The notes under the pieces were generated by a model. That model saw only the letters and a list, made by a program, of their open reading frames with translations. It had not been told where the DNA came from and made no database searches. The position numbers and the translations under genes are program-made. Positions 56,572 to 64,000 of a DNA stretch of 64,000 bases are shown here, piece by piece. The stretch is from positions 248,001 through 312,000 of the forward strand of contig NZ_MLCE01000031.1 of the NCBI RefSeq assembly GCF_002300165.1, written 5' to 3'. The DNA is from Streptomyces sp. Tue6028. GTDB taxonomy: Bacteria > Actinomycetota > Actinomycetes > Streptomycetales > Streptomycetaceae. The stretch's first letter is position 1, and each line of letters starts with the position of its first letter.

Positions 56572-57843
56572 GTGACGTCACCTGAGATCGACTACGCGGC
56601 GCTTTTCGCGGCCACGCCGAGTCCCTATCTCGTACTGGGACCCGACTTGGTGATCGTCGACGTGAACGGGGCTTACCTGGAGGCGACCGACCGCACACGT
56701 GAGAACCTGCTCGGCCAGTACATCTTCGACGCCTTCCCCGACAACCCGTCCGACCCGGACGCGGACGGCGTGCGCAATCTGGGGGCCTCCCTGCGCCGGG
56801 TCCTGGAATCCGGCAAGCCGGACACCATGGCGCTGCAGAAGTACGACATCCCGATCATCCTCCGGCCCGGCCAGTTCGAGGAACGCTGGTGGTCCCCGAT
56901 CAACACCCCCGTCCTGAGCCCGGACGGCAAGGTGGCCTGGATCATCCACCGGGTGGAGGACGTCACCGCCTTCGTCCAACAACGCCGCTCACACGACCGG
57001 CAACGGAGCGGGGACACGGACGGGCGCGGAGAGGAGAGCGTGGGCACGCCCGGCGAGGAGGTCGAGGCGGAGCTGTACGCCCGCGCCCGGGAGCTCCAGC
57101 ACCTCAACGAGGAGCTGCGCCAGGCCCACGCCCGCGAACGCCAGGTGGCCGTCACCCTCCAGGAAGCCATGCTGCACTCCCCGGATCTCGACCGGCACAC
57201 CGACATAGCCGTGCGCTACCTGCCCGCCGTGGGCTCCCTGAACGTGTGCGGCGACTGGTACGACGTCGTGGACCTGCCCGGCGGCCGCTTCTCCGTCTCG
57301 GTCGGCGACGTCGTCGGCCACGGCCTGGAGGCGGCGACCGTCATGGGCATGCTCCGCAGCGCCCTGAGCGCCGCCACCCGTACCGTGGACGGTCCCGCGA
57401 AGGCCCTGGAGGTGCTGGGCCTGTACGCGCGCTCGGTCGAGGGCGCGCTGGTCACCACCTCGGTGTCGGTGCTCATCGACACCCGCAGGCGGCGGATCCT
57501 GTACAGCAGCGCCGGTCACCCACCGCCCGTCCTGCTGCACACCGACGGCACCTTCCAATTGCTGGACCGCGCCACCGACCCACCACTGGGGGCCCGCCCC
57601 GCACACGTGGCCCGCCCCCAGGTCGGCCTCCTGTACGACCCGGGCGACACCCTGGTCCTGTACACCGACGGGCTCATCGAGCGCCGCGGCGAGGACATCG
57701 ACGTGGGCCTCGCCCGGCTGACCGACTCCCTCGCGGCCTGCAGCCGGCTCGGTCCCGAGCGCCTCGCCGACGCACTGCTCGGCCGCCTCGGCGTCATCGG
57801 CGGCGCCCGCGACGACATCGCGTTGGTCGTCGTACGGCTCTGA
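56572..57843 (+). CDS. PAS domain - SpoIIE/PP2C phosphatase (RsbU-like)
   Basis: 423 residues, GTG start. A PAS domain (~8-125: PSPYLVLGPDLVIVDVNGAYL, NTPVLSPDGKVAWIIHRVED) is followed by a coiled coil (~155-190: AELYARARELQHLNEELRQA) and the SpoIIE phosphatase domain to the C-terminus. Metal-binding motifs are GDWYDVV, GDVVGHGLEAA, YTDGLIE and ARDDIALVVV. These proteins dephosphorylate anti-anti-sigma factors in response to a signal sensed by the PAS domain. No cognate sigma locus is adjacent; it may act with one of the many Streptomyces RsbW/RsbV-type partners elsewhere. Confidence 0.93.
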   Translation: MTSPEIDYAALFAATPSPYLVLGPDLVIVDVNGAYLEATDRTRENLLGQYIFDAFPDNPSDPDADGVRNLGASLRRVLESGKPDTMALQKYDIPIILRPGQFEERWWSPINTPVLSPDGKVAWIIHRVEDVTAFVQQRRSHDRQRSGDTDGRGEESVGTPGEEVEAELYARARELQHLNEELRQAHARERQVAVTLQEAMLHSPDLDRHTDIAVRYLPAVGSLNVCGDWYDVVDLPGGRFSVSVGDVVGHGLEAATVMGMLRSALSAATRTVDGPAKALEVLGLYARSVEGALVTTSVSVLIDTRRRRILYSSAGHPPPVLLHTDGTFQLLDRATDPPLGARPAHVARPQVGLLYDPGDTLVLYTDGLIERRGEDIDVGLARLTDSLAACSRLGPERLADALLGRLGVIGGARDDIALVVVRL

Positions 57844-57910
57844 CACCCCGGCCCGGTCCCACGCGGCCGGGGGCGGCCCGGACGGGAACGGCACCCGGGC
57901 CCGCCGATGG

Positions 57911-58035
57911 CCTCTGTTAGGCTCCCCTGGCCTCCCGCGGGGGAAGTCCGGTGAGAATCCGGCGCTGACCCGCAACGGTGTGCGCGCGGACCGGACGGTC
58001 CGTCGCGCGAGCCCGATCGCCCGAGGGTGGCGCGA
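57911..58035 (+). ncRNA. Cobalamin (B12) riboswitch
   Basis: GGTGAGAATCC (57950-57960) followed by GCTGACCCGCAACGGTG and, downstream, GCGAGCCCGATCGCC. These match the conserved core of cobalamin riboswitches (GGGAA...GGTGAGAATCC...GCTGACCCGCAAC). In this class B12 binding represses the genes downstream. Here the reader gene is a damaged permease, then cobK. Boundaries are approximate. Confidence 0.9.
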
Positions 58036-58146
58036 CCCGTTGACTGCTCGCCGTGGACTGCGAGAGGGGACCGCGCGGCGGCGTGTGCCGCCCGGGCCGA
58101 CTCCTGCTCGGTGCCCCGCGGCCCGAGGCGAAGGACCGCCGACCGT

Positions 58147-58509
58147 GTGCGCCGACACCCCGGCCGAACACCCGTCCCGCCGACGGTCGGTGTCCTGGGA
58201 CTCCTGCTGCTCGTGTCGCTCGTGGGCGGGGTGGGACTCCGAGCCGCCGGCATCGGCTGGGGAGAGGTCCTCCGGTTCCTCTGGGCCGGCGCCACCGGCG
58301 GAACCGTGCACGCCGAGGATGCCGCCCCTTACACCATCGTCCGGGAGATCCGGCTGCCGCGCGTCCTGCTCGGCGCCGTCGTCCTCCTCGACCACGCCGA
58401 CCTCGTCGAGAGCCCGCGCGACCCGTCGGCCGTGGAACGCCTCGGGGCCCGTCTGCGGACCGTGGCCGGGCAGGACGCGGAGAATCGGGCGGACGGAGAA
58501 GGGAACTGA
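58147..58509 (+). pseudogene. Truncated BtuC/FecCD-type permease remnant fused to an unrelated tail
   Basis: 120 codons from GTG 58147 (AAGGA lies about 11 nt upstream). Residues ~18-75 match the start of FecCD/BtuC permeases: TVGVLGLLLLVSLVGGVGLR, IGWGEVLRFLW, and TIVREIRLPRVLLGAVV. At the point where the second membrane segment should continue, the sequence becomes LLDHADLVESPRDPSAVERL, a soluble charged tail ending at 58509. Full-length family members are about 330-350 residues, so roughly 270 residues are missing. An internal deletion joining a permease start to the end of another gene is the simplest explanation. The riboswitch upstream and cobK six nt downstream fit a former B12-import/biosynthesis operon. 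A longer start at GTG 58027 would lie within the riboswitch. Confidence 0.7.
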
Positions 58510-58515
58510 AGCACC

Positions 58516-59259
58516 GTGCACGTACTGATTCTCGGTGGGACGACCGAGGCCCGCCGCCTGGCCGAGACCCTGAAGGACCGGGCTCCGCAGCTGCGGGTGA
58601 CCACCTCCCTGGCAGGGCGGGTGACCGCGCCCCGGATGCCACCGGGCGAGGTGCGCGTGGGCGGTTTCGGCGGGGCCGGGGCACTGGCCGCGTGGCTGCG
58701 CGCGCACCGGGTGGACGCGCTCGTCGACGCCACACACCCCTTCGCCCGGACGATCAGCGCCCATGCGGCCGAGGCCGCGGCCGGCACCGGCGTTCCGCTG
58801 CTCGCCGTGCGCCGACCCGGGTGGGTCCCCGAAGAGGGCGACGACTGGTACGAGGCGGGATCGCTCGCCGAGGCGGCGGGGCTGCTGCCCGCGCTGGGGC
58901 GGCGGGTGTTCCTCACCACGGGCCGGACGGGGCTGGCCGCCTTCGCCCACCTCGACGCGATCCGATTCCTGGTCCGCTCGGTGGAAGCGCCGGAGGCCCC
59001 GCACCCCCGGCACATGGAAGTCGTCCTGGACCGCGGCCCGTTCACGCTCGAAGGGGAGCGCGAGCTGCTGCGCCGGCACCGGATCGACGTCCTGGTCACC
59101 AAGGACAGCGGTGGCGCGGCCACGGCCGCGAAGCTGCGCGCGGCACGCGAGGCGGGCCTGCCGGTGGTCGTCGTACGGCGCCCGCCGCTGCCGGAGGGCG
59201 TCCGCTGCGCCGCGGGCCCGGACGAGGCCGCCCACTGGCTCCTCACGCACGGCCGCTGA
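58516..59259 (+). CDS. cobK: Precorrin-6A/cobalt-precorrin-6A reductase
   Basis: 247 residues, GTG start. Family signatures are MHVLILGGTTEARRLAETLK (Rossmann NAD(P)H motif), VDALVDATHPFARTISAHAA, RRVFLTTGRTGLAAF and VLVTKDSGGAATAAKLRAAR. It reduces the precorrin-6A macrocycle with NADPH during corrin ring synthesis. It is read from the riboswitch region through the permease remnant (6-nt gap), so B12 should still repress it. Confidence 0.93.
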   Translation: MHVLILGGTTEARRLAETLKDRAPQLRVTTSLAGRVTAPRMPPGEVRVGGFGGAGALAAWLRAHRVDALVDATHPFARTISAHAAEAAAGTGVPLLAVRRPGWVPEEGDDWYEAGSLAEAAGLLPALGRRVFLTTGRTGLAAFAHLDAIRFLVRSVEAPEAPHPRHMEVVLDRGPFTLEGERELLRRHRIDVLVTKDSGGAATAAKLRAAREAGLPVVVVRRPPLPEGVRCAAGPDEAAHWLLTHGR

Positions 59260-59272
59260 CCGGCGCCCGCTT

Positions 59273-59400
59273 CTCGCGCACGGGCGCCGACTCGGGCCGA
59301 GGGGCTCGCCGTACGCCGTGCCGACTCGGGCCGAGGGGCTCCTCGTACACGGGCGCCGACCTGCGCCCAGGGGGCTCCTCGCGGGCGGGCGCCGACCGAA
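59273..59400. repeat. About three and a half 35-bp direct repeats after cobK
   Basis: Units of 34-36 bp beginning CTCG(C/T)(G/A)CACGGGCGCCGACTCG run from 59273 to about 59400 in the gap between cobK and the convergent precorrin isomerase gene. The units diverge mainly in GGCCGAGGGGCTC against CGCCCAGGGGGCTC. They resemble other short tandem repeats in this window but do not share the unit. Confidence 0.7.
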
Positions 59401-59469
59401 GTCGTACGGCGCCGGGTGAAGCTGATCGCCCTGTCGTGTCGGCTGCGGCGCGGCGGGCCGATCAGCCCG

Positions 59470-60096
59470 CTACTCCTCCTCGCTCGCGATCGCGTTGAGG
59501 GCGGCGGCCGCGATGGCGCTGCCGCCGCGACGGCCCCGGACGACCAGGTACTCCAGGGCGGACGGGTGCGCGGCGAGCGCGTCCTTCGACTCGGCGGCGC
59601 CGACGAAACCCACCGGGACGCCGATGACGGCGGCCGGACGGGGCGCACCCTCCTCGATCATCTCCAGCAGCCGGAACAGCGCGGTGGGCGCGTTGCCGAC
59701 CGCGACGACGGCACCCTCCAGCCGGTCCCGCCACAGTTCCAGTGCCGCGGCGCTGCGCGTGGTGCCCAGCTTCGCGGCCAGGTCCGGCACGGCAGGGTCG
59801 GACAGGGTGCAGATCACGTCGTTGCCGGCGGGCAGCCGCTTGCGGGTCACACCGCTGGCGACCATGGACACGTCGCAGAGAACGGGCGCGCCCGAGCGCA
59901 GGGCCTCTCGGGCACGGGCCACCACACCGGCCGAGTACGCGATGTCACCGACGAGATCGACCATCCCGCAGGCGTGGATCATCCGCACCGCGACCTGGGA
60001 GACGTCGGCGGGCAGTCCCGCGAGGTCCGCCTCGGCGCGGATGGTGGCAAAGGACTCGCGGTAGATCGCCGCGCCGTCCTTCTCGTACTCGAACAC
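59470..60096 (-). CDS. cobH: Precorrin-8X methylmutase
   Basis: 208 residues from GTG 60096 ([16 protein letters not shown]), with AGGAGGAGC upstream. Conserved parts are RMIHACGM with catalytic His41, [40 protein letters not shown] and [17 protein letters not shown]. It moves the methyl group from C-11 to C-12 to give hydrogenobyrinate or cobyrinate. It faces cobK on the other strand, so the two cob genes are not in one operon. The in-frame extension to 60246 is not supported. Confidence 0.93.
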   Translation of the reverse strand: MFEYEKDGAAIYRESFATIRAEADLAGLPADVSQVAVRMIHACGMVDLVGDIAYSAGVVARAREALRSGAPVLCDVSMVASGVTRKRLPAGNDVICTLSDPAVPDLAAKLGTTRSAAALELWRDRLEGAVVAVGNAPTALFRLLEMIEEGAPRPAAVIGVPVGFVGAAESKDALAAHPSALEYLVVRGRRGGSAIAAAALNAIASEEE

Positions 60097-60200
60097 CGTG
60101 CTCCTCCTGGTCGTGCGGACACGGCGGCGAGCATACGCACCCGGCTCCGGGCACCGGACGGACGCCCCGGCTCTCCCGCCGGGACCGGTCCCGGGCCGGC

Positions 60201-61406
60201 CTAGAGCCAGTCGCGCCGCTTGAAGATGACGTACAGGCTCACGCACACCACGCCCATCAGGCCGATCGCGAACGGGTACCCGAAACCCCAGTGCAGTTCC
60301 GGCATGCTCTGGAAGTTCATGCCGTAGATCGTGCCCACGAGGGTCGGCGCGAAGAGGATGGCCGCCCAGGCCGAGATCTTCTTGATCTCCTCGTTCTGCT
60401 CGAAGCCCGCCTCCGCCAGCGCGCGCATCTCGGCGTTCTGCTGCTGCGTCACCAGGGTGGCGTTGACGGTGAGGATGTCGGTGAGGGCCTGGCGGAAGCC
60501 GTCGACCCGCTCGCTGGTGTGGGTGACGTGGTCGGCGACGTCACGGAGGTAGCGCTGGAGCTCCTCGTCGGTGCCGTACTTGGCGAAGCCCGCCATCAGG
60601 CCGTGCAGCATGCCGACCAGCGGGCGGGTGGCGCGCTGGAACTCCACCATTTCCCGGGAGAGTTCGTAGATGCGGCGGGAGACCTCCGGGTCGCCGCGGA
60701 AGACCTCGGTCTCGATCTCGTCGATGTCGTTCTGGACGCCGGCGACGACCGGCACGTACCCGTCGACGACGGAGTCGAGGATCGCGTACAGCACGGCCTC
60801 CGGGCCGAGCTTCAGCAGCTCCGGGGTGTCCTCCATGCGGCGGCGCACCGCGGAGAGGTCCGGCGCCGCCTCGTGCCGGACCGTGATCACGAAGTCGGGC
60901 CCCACGAACACGTGCAGCTCGCCGAAGTCGACCTCCTCAGGCGCGTCCAGATACCGCGCCGCGCGCAGCACGACGAAGAGGGTCTCGCCGTAGCGCTCCA
61001 GCTTCGGACGCTGATGGGCCTCCATCGCGTCCTCGACGGCCAGCGGATGCAGGTCGAACTCCGCCGCCAGCGACAGGAGTTCGGACTCGGTGGGACGGGC
61101 CAGGCCGATCCAGGCCATCCCGGCCGGCTGCTCGCGCAGCTCACGGAAGGTGTCGGCCAGCGACGCGGGCGTCGAGACGCGGACACCGTCGCGGTACAGC
61201 GCCGCCTGCACGACGCTGCCCATGTCGGCGGGTTCCGGCGCCGGCGGTCCGGAGCGGGGCGCGGAGGCCGACGAGGGCGGTGCGGCGGGCGGGTTCAGGG
61301 CGCGCCGCCAGGCGGACATCCGGGTGTCCTTCCCGCCCCGGGCGTCCGCGGCCTCGCCCGCGTCGCGGCCGTTCTTCGAGGTCGGGCGGGCGCGTCGGTC
61401 GGACAT
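60201..61406 (-). CDS. corA: CorA family magnesium/cobalt transporter
   Basis: 401 residues from ATG 61406, with GGAGGAGG upstream. A long N-terminal cytoplasmic funnel domain (~60-330) with alpha-helices such as [20 protein letters not shown] is followed by the two C-terminal membrane helices. The pore motif YGMNF lies at the end of the first and is followed by [14 protein letters not shown]. The C-terminus is VIFKRRDWL. CorA imports Mg2+ (and Co2+, which could serve the neighbouring corrin genes, although this is inferred). Confidence 0.93.
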   Translation of the reverse strand: MSDRRARPTSKNGRDAGEAADARGGKDTRMSAWRRALNPPAAPPSSASAPRSGPPAPEPADMGSVVQAALYRDGVRVSTPASLADTFRELREQPAGMAWIGLARPTESELLSLAAEFDLHPLAVEDAMEAHQRPKLERYGETLFVVLRAARYLDAPEEVDFGELHVFVGPDFVITVRHEAAPDLSAVRRRMEDTPELLKLGPEAVLYAILDSVVDGYVPVVAGVQNDIDEIETEVFRGDPEVSRRIYELSREMVEFQRATRPLVGMLHGLMAGFAKYGTDEELQRYLRDVADHVTHTSERVDGFRQALTDILTVNATLVTQQQNAEMRALAEAGFEQNEEIKKISAWAAILFAPTLVGTIYGMNFQSMPELHWGFGYPFAIGLMGVVCVSLYVIFKRRDWL

Positions 61407-61551
61407 CGCGGCTGCCTCCTCCGTCGAACGCGCGTCTGTGTGATCACGGAGCAGGATATACGGGGCAAACGGCCTGGGGCGCCCGCTCCCTCGGGGATCC
61501 GGTGAGAATCGAGGACAGAGATTGTCCGCAAGTGGGGCTAGCGTGCGGAGC

Positions 61552-62667
61552 ATGACGAAGACGACCACGACGGCCCCCGTGCTCGGCACCCGCGCGCTCA
61601 ACCGCGCGACCCTCGACCGCCAGCTGCTGCTGCGCCGTTCCCCGCTGTCCGCGAAGGCCGCCGTCGAGCACCTGCTCGGTCTCCAGGCGCAGAACGTGAA
61701 GCCGCCGTACTACGCGCTCGCCGCCCGCCTCGACGGATTCGCCCCGAAGGCGCTGTCCCGGCTCATGGCCGACCGGGAGGCCGTCCGCATCGTCACCCTG
61801 CGCTCCACCATCCACACCCACACCGCCGACGACGCCCTCACCCTGCGCCCCCTCGTGCAGGCCGCCCGCGACCGCGAGCTCGTCGGCTTCCGCAAGGGGC
61901 TGACCGGCGTCGACCTGGACCGGCTCGCCGCGGTCGCCCGTGAACTGGTGGAGGCGGAGCCGCGCACCATGAAGCAGCTGCGTGAGGCGCTGCTGGCCGA
62001 CTGGCCGGACGCCGATCCCTTCGCGCTGTCGGTCGCCGCGCGCTGCCGGCTGCCGCTCGTCCAGGTCACCCCGCGCGGCCTGTGGGGGCAGAGCGGGCAG
62101 GTCGCGCTCACCACCGCCGAACACTGGCTGGGCCGCCCCGCCGAACCGGCCCCGGCTCCCGACGAGACCGTCCTGCGCTATCTCCGGGCCTTCGGCCCCG
62201 CCTCCGTCAAGGACATGCAGACCTGGGCCGGCCTGACTCGCCTGCGCGAGGTCTTCGAACGGCTCCGGCCCCGGCTGCTCGTCTTCCGCGACGAACACGG
62301 CGTCGAACTCTTCGACCTCCCCGACGCGCCCCGCCCGGACGCGGACACCCCCGCCCCGCCGCGGTTCCTGCCCGAGTTCGACAATCTGCTGCTGTCCCAC
62401 GCCGACCGCACCCGGGTGGTGCCCGCCGACCTCAAGGGGCGCTCCTGGCAGGGCAACCAGGCGTACTGCACCCTGCTCGTCGACGGCTTCCTGGCCGGGG
62501 TGTGGAAGCTGACGGAGGACGCCCTCGTCATCGAGCCGTTCGGCACCCTGACGAGGGCGCAGCGCGCCGAGGTGACCGAGGAGGGGCAGCGGATGCTCGG
62601 CGTCCTGCACGAGGGGGAGCCGGGGAAGACGTACGACATCCGGTTCGGGACCGTCGTACGGGCCTGA
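61552..62667 (+). CDS. Winged-helix (HTH_42) DNA glycosylase of the AlkZ/YcaQ superfamily
   Basis: 371 residues starting at ATG 61552. The N-terminal VEHLLGLQAQNVKPPYYALA holds the catalytic QxQ motif of this superfamily (Gln45, Gln47), and VRIVTLRSTIHTHTADDALT is the conserved beta-hairpin region. The rest consists of tandem winged helices (ARCRLPLVQVTPRGLWGQSG, LRAFGPASVKDMQTWAGLTR) ending in FLPEFDNLLLSHADRTRVV. Characterised members, such as AlkZ of Streptomyces sahachiroi and YcaQ, excise alkylated or cross-linked bases. The specific lesion is unknown. Confidence 0.85.
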   Translation: MTKTTTTAPVLGTRALNRATLDRQLLLRRSPLSAKAAVEHLLGLQAQNVKPPYYALAARLDGFAPKALSRLMADREAVRIVTLRSTIHTHTADDALTLRPLVQAARDRELVGFRKGLTGVDLDRLAAVARELVEAEPRTMKQLREALLADWPDADPFALSVAARCRLPLVQVTPRGLWGQSGQVALTTAEHWLGRPAEPAPAPDETVLRYLRAFGPASVKDMQTWAGLTRLREVFERLRPRLLVFRDEHGVELFDLPDAPRPDADTPAPPRFLPEFDNLLLSHADRTRVVPADLKGRSWQGNQAYCTLLVDGFLAGVWKLTEDALVIEPFGTLTRAQRAEVTEEGQRMLGVLHEGEPGKTYDIRFGTVVRA

Positions 62668-62689
62668 AGTCCGCCGGCTCGCCCGGGAG

Positions 62690-63337
62690 TCAGTCCGCCC
62701 GGCCCGTCACCGCCACCGTCACGCCGAGCCCGATCATCGTGAAGCCGCCCGCGCCGCCGATGAGGGAGAGACGGCGGTCGGAGCGGGCGAACCAGGCGCG
62801 GGCCGCCGACGCGGTCAGGCCCCACAGCGTGTCCGTGACCAGGCCGATCGAGATGGGGACCAGACCGAGCAGCAGCATCTGCAACGGCACGTGCCCCGCC
62901 GCGTGGTCGACGAACTGGGGGAGCACCGCGGCGAAGAAGACGATGCCCTTGGGGTTGGTGACCCCCACGAGCGCACCGTCCAGCAGGGTGCGGAGGTCGC
63001 CACGGGGCGCAGCCGCGGCGTCCGTCCGGATCGTGGAGGCCTTCATCTCCTTGCGGTGCCGGAACGCCTGCACGCCCAGGAACACGAGATAGGCCGCGCC
63101 GGCCAGCTTCACGGCGAGGTACACCGTCACCGAACGCTCCACCAGCGAGCCGATCCCGAAGGCGACGGCTACGACCAGCAGGTACGAGCCGACCACGTTG
63201 CCGAGCGCCGTCGCCACCGCGGTGCGCCGGCCGTGCGCGAGCGCCCGCCCGATGACGAACAGCACGCTGGGTCCGGGAATCACGATCACCAGCAGCGACA
63301 TCGCGGCGAAGGCCAGGAAACGGTCCGTGGACACCAT
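62690..63337 (-). CDS. LysE/RhtB family amino-acid exporter
   Basis: 215 residues from ATG 63337, which has GGGGGT eight bases upstream (an earlier in-frame ATG at 63343 is too close to it). About six hydrophobic segments. The N-terminal motif VIVIPGPSVLFVIGRALAHG and the later GALVGVTNPKGIVFFAAVLP are LysE family marks. It exports amino acids or derivatives. It is divergent from the LysR regulator. Confidence 0.88.
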   Translation of the reverse strand: MVSTDRFLAFAAMSLLVIVIPGPSVLFVIGRALAHGRRTAVATALGNVVGSYLLVVAVAFGIGSLVERSVTVYLAVKLAGAAYLVFLGVQAFRHRKEMKASTIRTDAAAAPRGDLRTLLDGALVGVTNPKGIVFFAAVLPQFVDHAAGHVPLQMLLLGLVPISIGLVTDTLWGLTASAARAWFARSDRRLSLIGGAGGFTMIGLGVTVAVTGRAD

Positions 63338-63401
63338 GCCCATCACCCCCAAGGGACCCCATTCAAACAGCCGGTGCTCGGCGCGGCCTACAGTCCGTGG
63401 C

Positions 63402-64000
63402 ATGGAACTGCGGCAGCTCGGCTATTTCGTGACGGTCGCCGAAGAACTGCACTTCGGGCGGGCGGCGGAGCGGCTGCACATCGTGCAGTCCGCCGTGAGC
63501 CAGCAGATCCGGCGCCTGGAACGGGAGTTGGGCGCCGAACTCTTCGACCGCTCGCCGCGGCACGTGCGGCTCACCGGCGCGGGGGAGCGGCTGCTGCCGG
63601 AGGCCCGTGCGGTGCTCGCCGCGGCCGACCGGGCCCGTGCGGCCGTCGCCCCGCGCCACGGCCTGCGGATCGGGACCAGCACCGGCCTCGGTGAGCATCT
63701 GGACCGGGTACTGGCCGCGTTCGCGCGGCTCGCCCCCGGAGTGCCGGTCGAACTGGTCTCCGTGCCGGCGCGGGAGCGGCTCGCGCAGGTCGCGGACGGG
63801 CGTCTGGACGCGGCGTTCGTCCGGTCCCCGGAGCCCGCGCCCGGCCTGCGGATCGTGCCCCTGTGGCCCGACCCGCTGGTCGCCGCCGTCCCGGCCACCC
63901 ATCCGCTCGCCGCGCGGGACACGCTGGACCTCGGCGAGCTGGCCGCGCTGCCGCTCAGCATCACCGAGCGCCGCCACAACCCCGCGCTCGTCGACCTGGT
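63402..64000 (+). CDS. LysR family transcriptional regulator (C-terminus outside window)
   Basis: About 200 residues are visible. MELRQLGYFVTVAEELHFGR and AAERLHIVQSAVSQQIRRLE form the helix-turn-helix, followed by the effector domain starting RIGTSTGLGEHL. The gene runs past the window end. It lies 64 nt from the divergent LysE exporter gene, the usual arrangement for an exporter controlled by its own LysR regulator. Confidence 0.9.
   Translation, partial: MELRQLGYFVTVAEELHFGRAAERLHIVQSAVSQQIRRLERELGAELFDRSPRHVRLTGAGERLLPEARAVLAAADRARAAVAPRHGLRIGTSTGLGEHLDRVLAAFARLAPGVPVELVSVPARERLAQVADGRLDAAFVRSPEPAPGLRIVPLWPDPLVAAVPATHPLAARDTLDLGELAALPLSITERRHNPALVDL

Noticed and set aside
61490-61540. 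A second cobalamin-like motif (CCGGTGAGAATC) before the AlkZ-like gene
   Set aside because: It shares the GGTGAGAATC string only; the GCTGACCCGCAAC core and the closing stem are absent.

Overview
The window is chromosomal DNA of very high G+C with strong G/C third-position bias. It carries GTG and TTG starts, GntR/PucR/LuxR-type regulators, DUF2637, a CebR-type operator, a DmdR/IdeR-type iron box, secreted glycosidases and a biosynthetic gene cluster. All of this points to Streptomyces or a very close actinomycete. No rRNA, tRNA, insertion sequence, phage gene or CRISPR array was seen.

Layout. 0-12 kb: the start of a DUF456 membrane protein, a TrmB/LuxR-type regulator, a large secreted subtilase, a proline-rich PP2C-like protein, a PoxB-type pyruvate oxidase and a GH38 alpha-mannosidase. 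12-17.4 kb: an anti-sigma-type ATPase, a DUF2637 membrane protein, a FhuF-like [2Fe-2S] ferric reductase under an iron box, a GntR regulator, a small membrane protein and a helical repeat protein. 17.5-26.4 kb: a purine catabolism locus with PucR regulator, three-subunit xanthine dehydrogenase, AzgA-type purine permease and XdhC. 26.4-29.9 kb: a SIR2 plus P-loop protein, a candidate defence effector with less biased codon use, divergent from a small membrane protein. 30-35.9 kb: a GH6 cellulase behind a CebR box, an SRPBCC protein, a DUF2278/lamin-tail protein, a small conserved protein, a P450, an 18-bp tandem repeat and a lipoprotein polysaccharide deacetylase with a nested palindromic operator.

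36.1-53.1 kb is a biosynthetic gene cluster I cannot match to a known product. It has two tandem halogenase-type flavoproteins, an MFS exporter, an NRPS (C-domain remnant, alanine-like A domain, T domain, C-terminal penicillin-binding-protein-like domain with Cys where the catalytic Ser should be), an ATP-grasp ligase, a U32-like TIM-barrel protein, a glutamine-dependent asparagine synthetase, two different Fe(II)/2-oxoglutarate oxygenases, a class IV aminotransferase and an AEC transporter. The halogenase operon and the MFS gene have nearly identical promoters (TAGAAT hexamer inside GAATTC-N10-GAATT), which argues that both halves are co-regulated. A plausible scheme: Ala is loaded on the T domain, the ligase and amidotransferase build amide bonds or a carboxamide, the oxygenases and flavoproteins tailor the product, the PBP-like domain releases it, and MFS/AEC export it.

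53-64 kb: a GH127 beta-L-arabinofuranosidase with a LamG domain inserted in the catalytic fold, a PAS-SpoIIE phosphatase, a cobalamin riboswitch followed by a truncated BtuC-type permease remnant, cobK, cobH, a CorA transporter, an AlkZ-like DNA glycosylase, and a divergent LysE exporter/LysR regulator pair that runs off the end.
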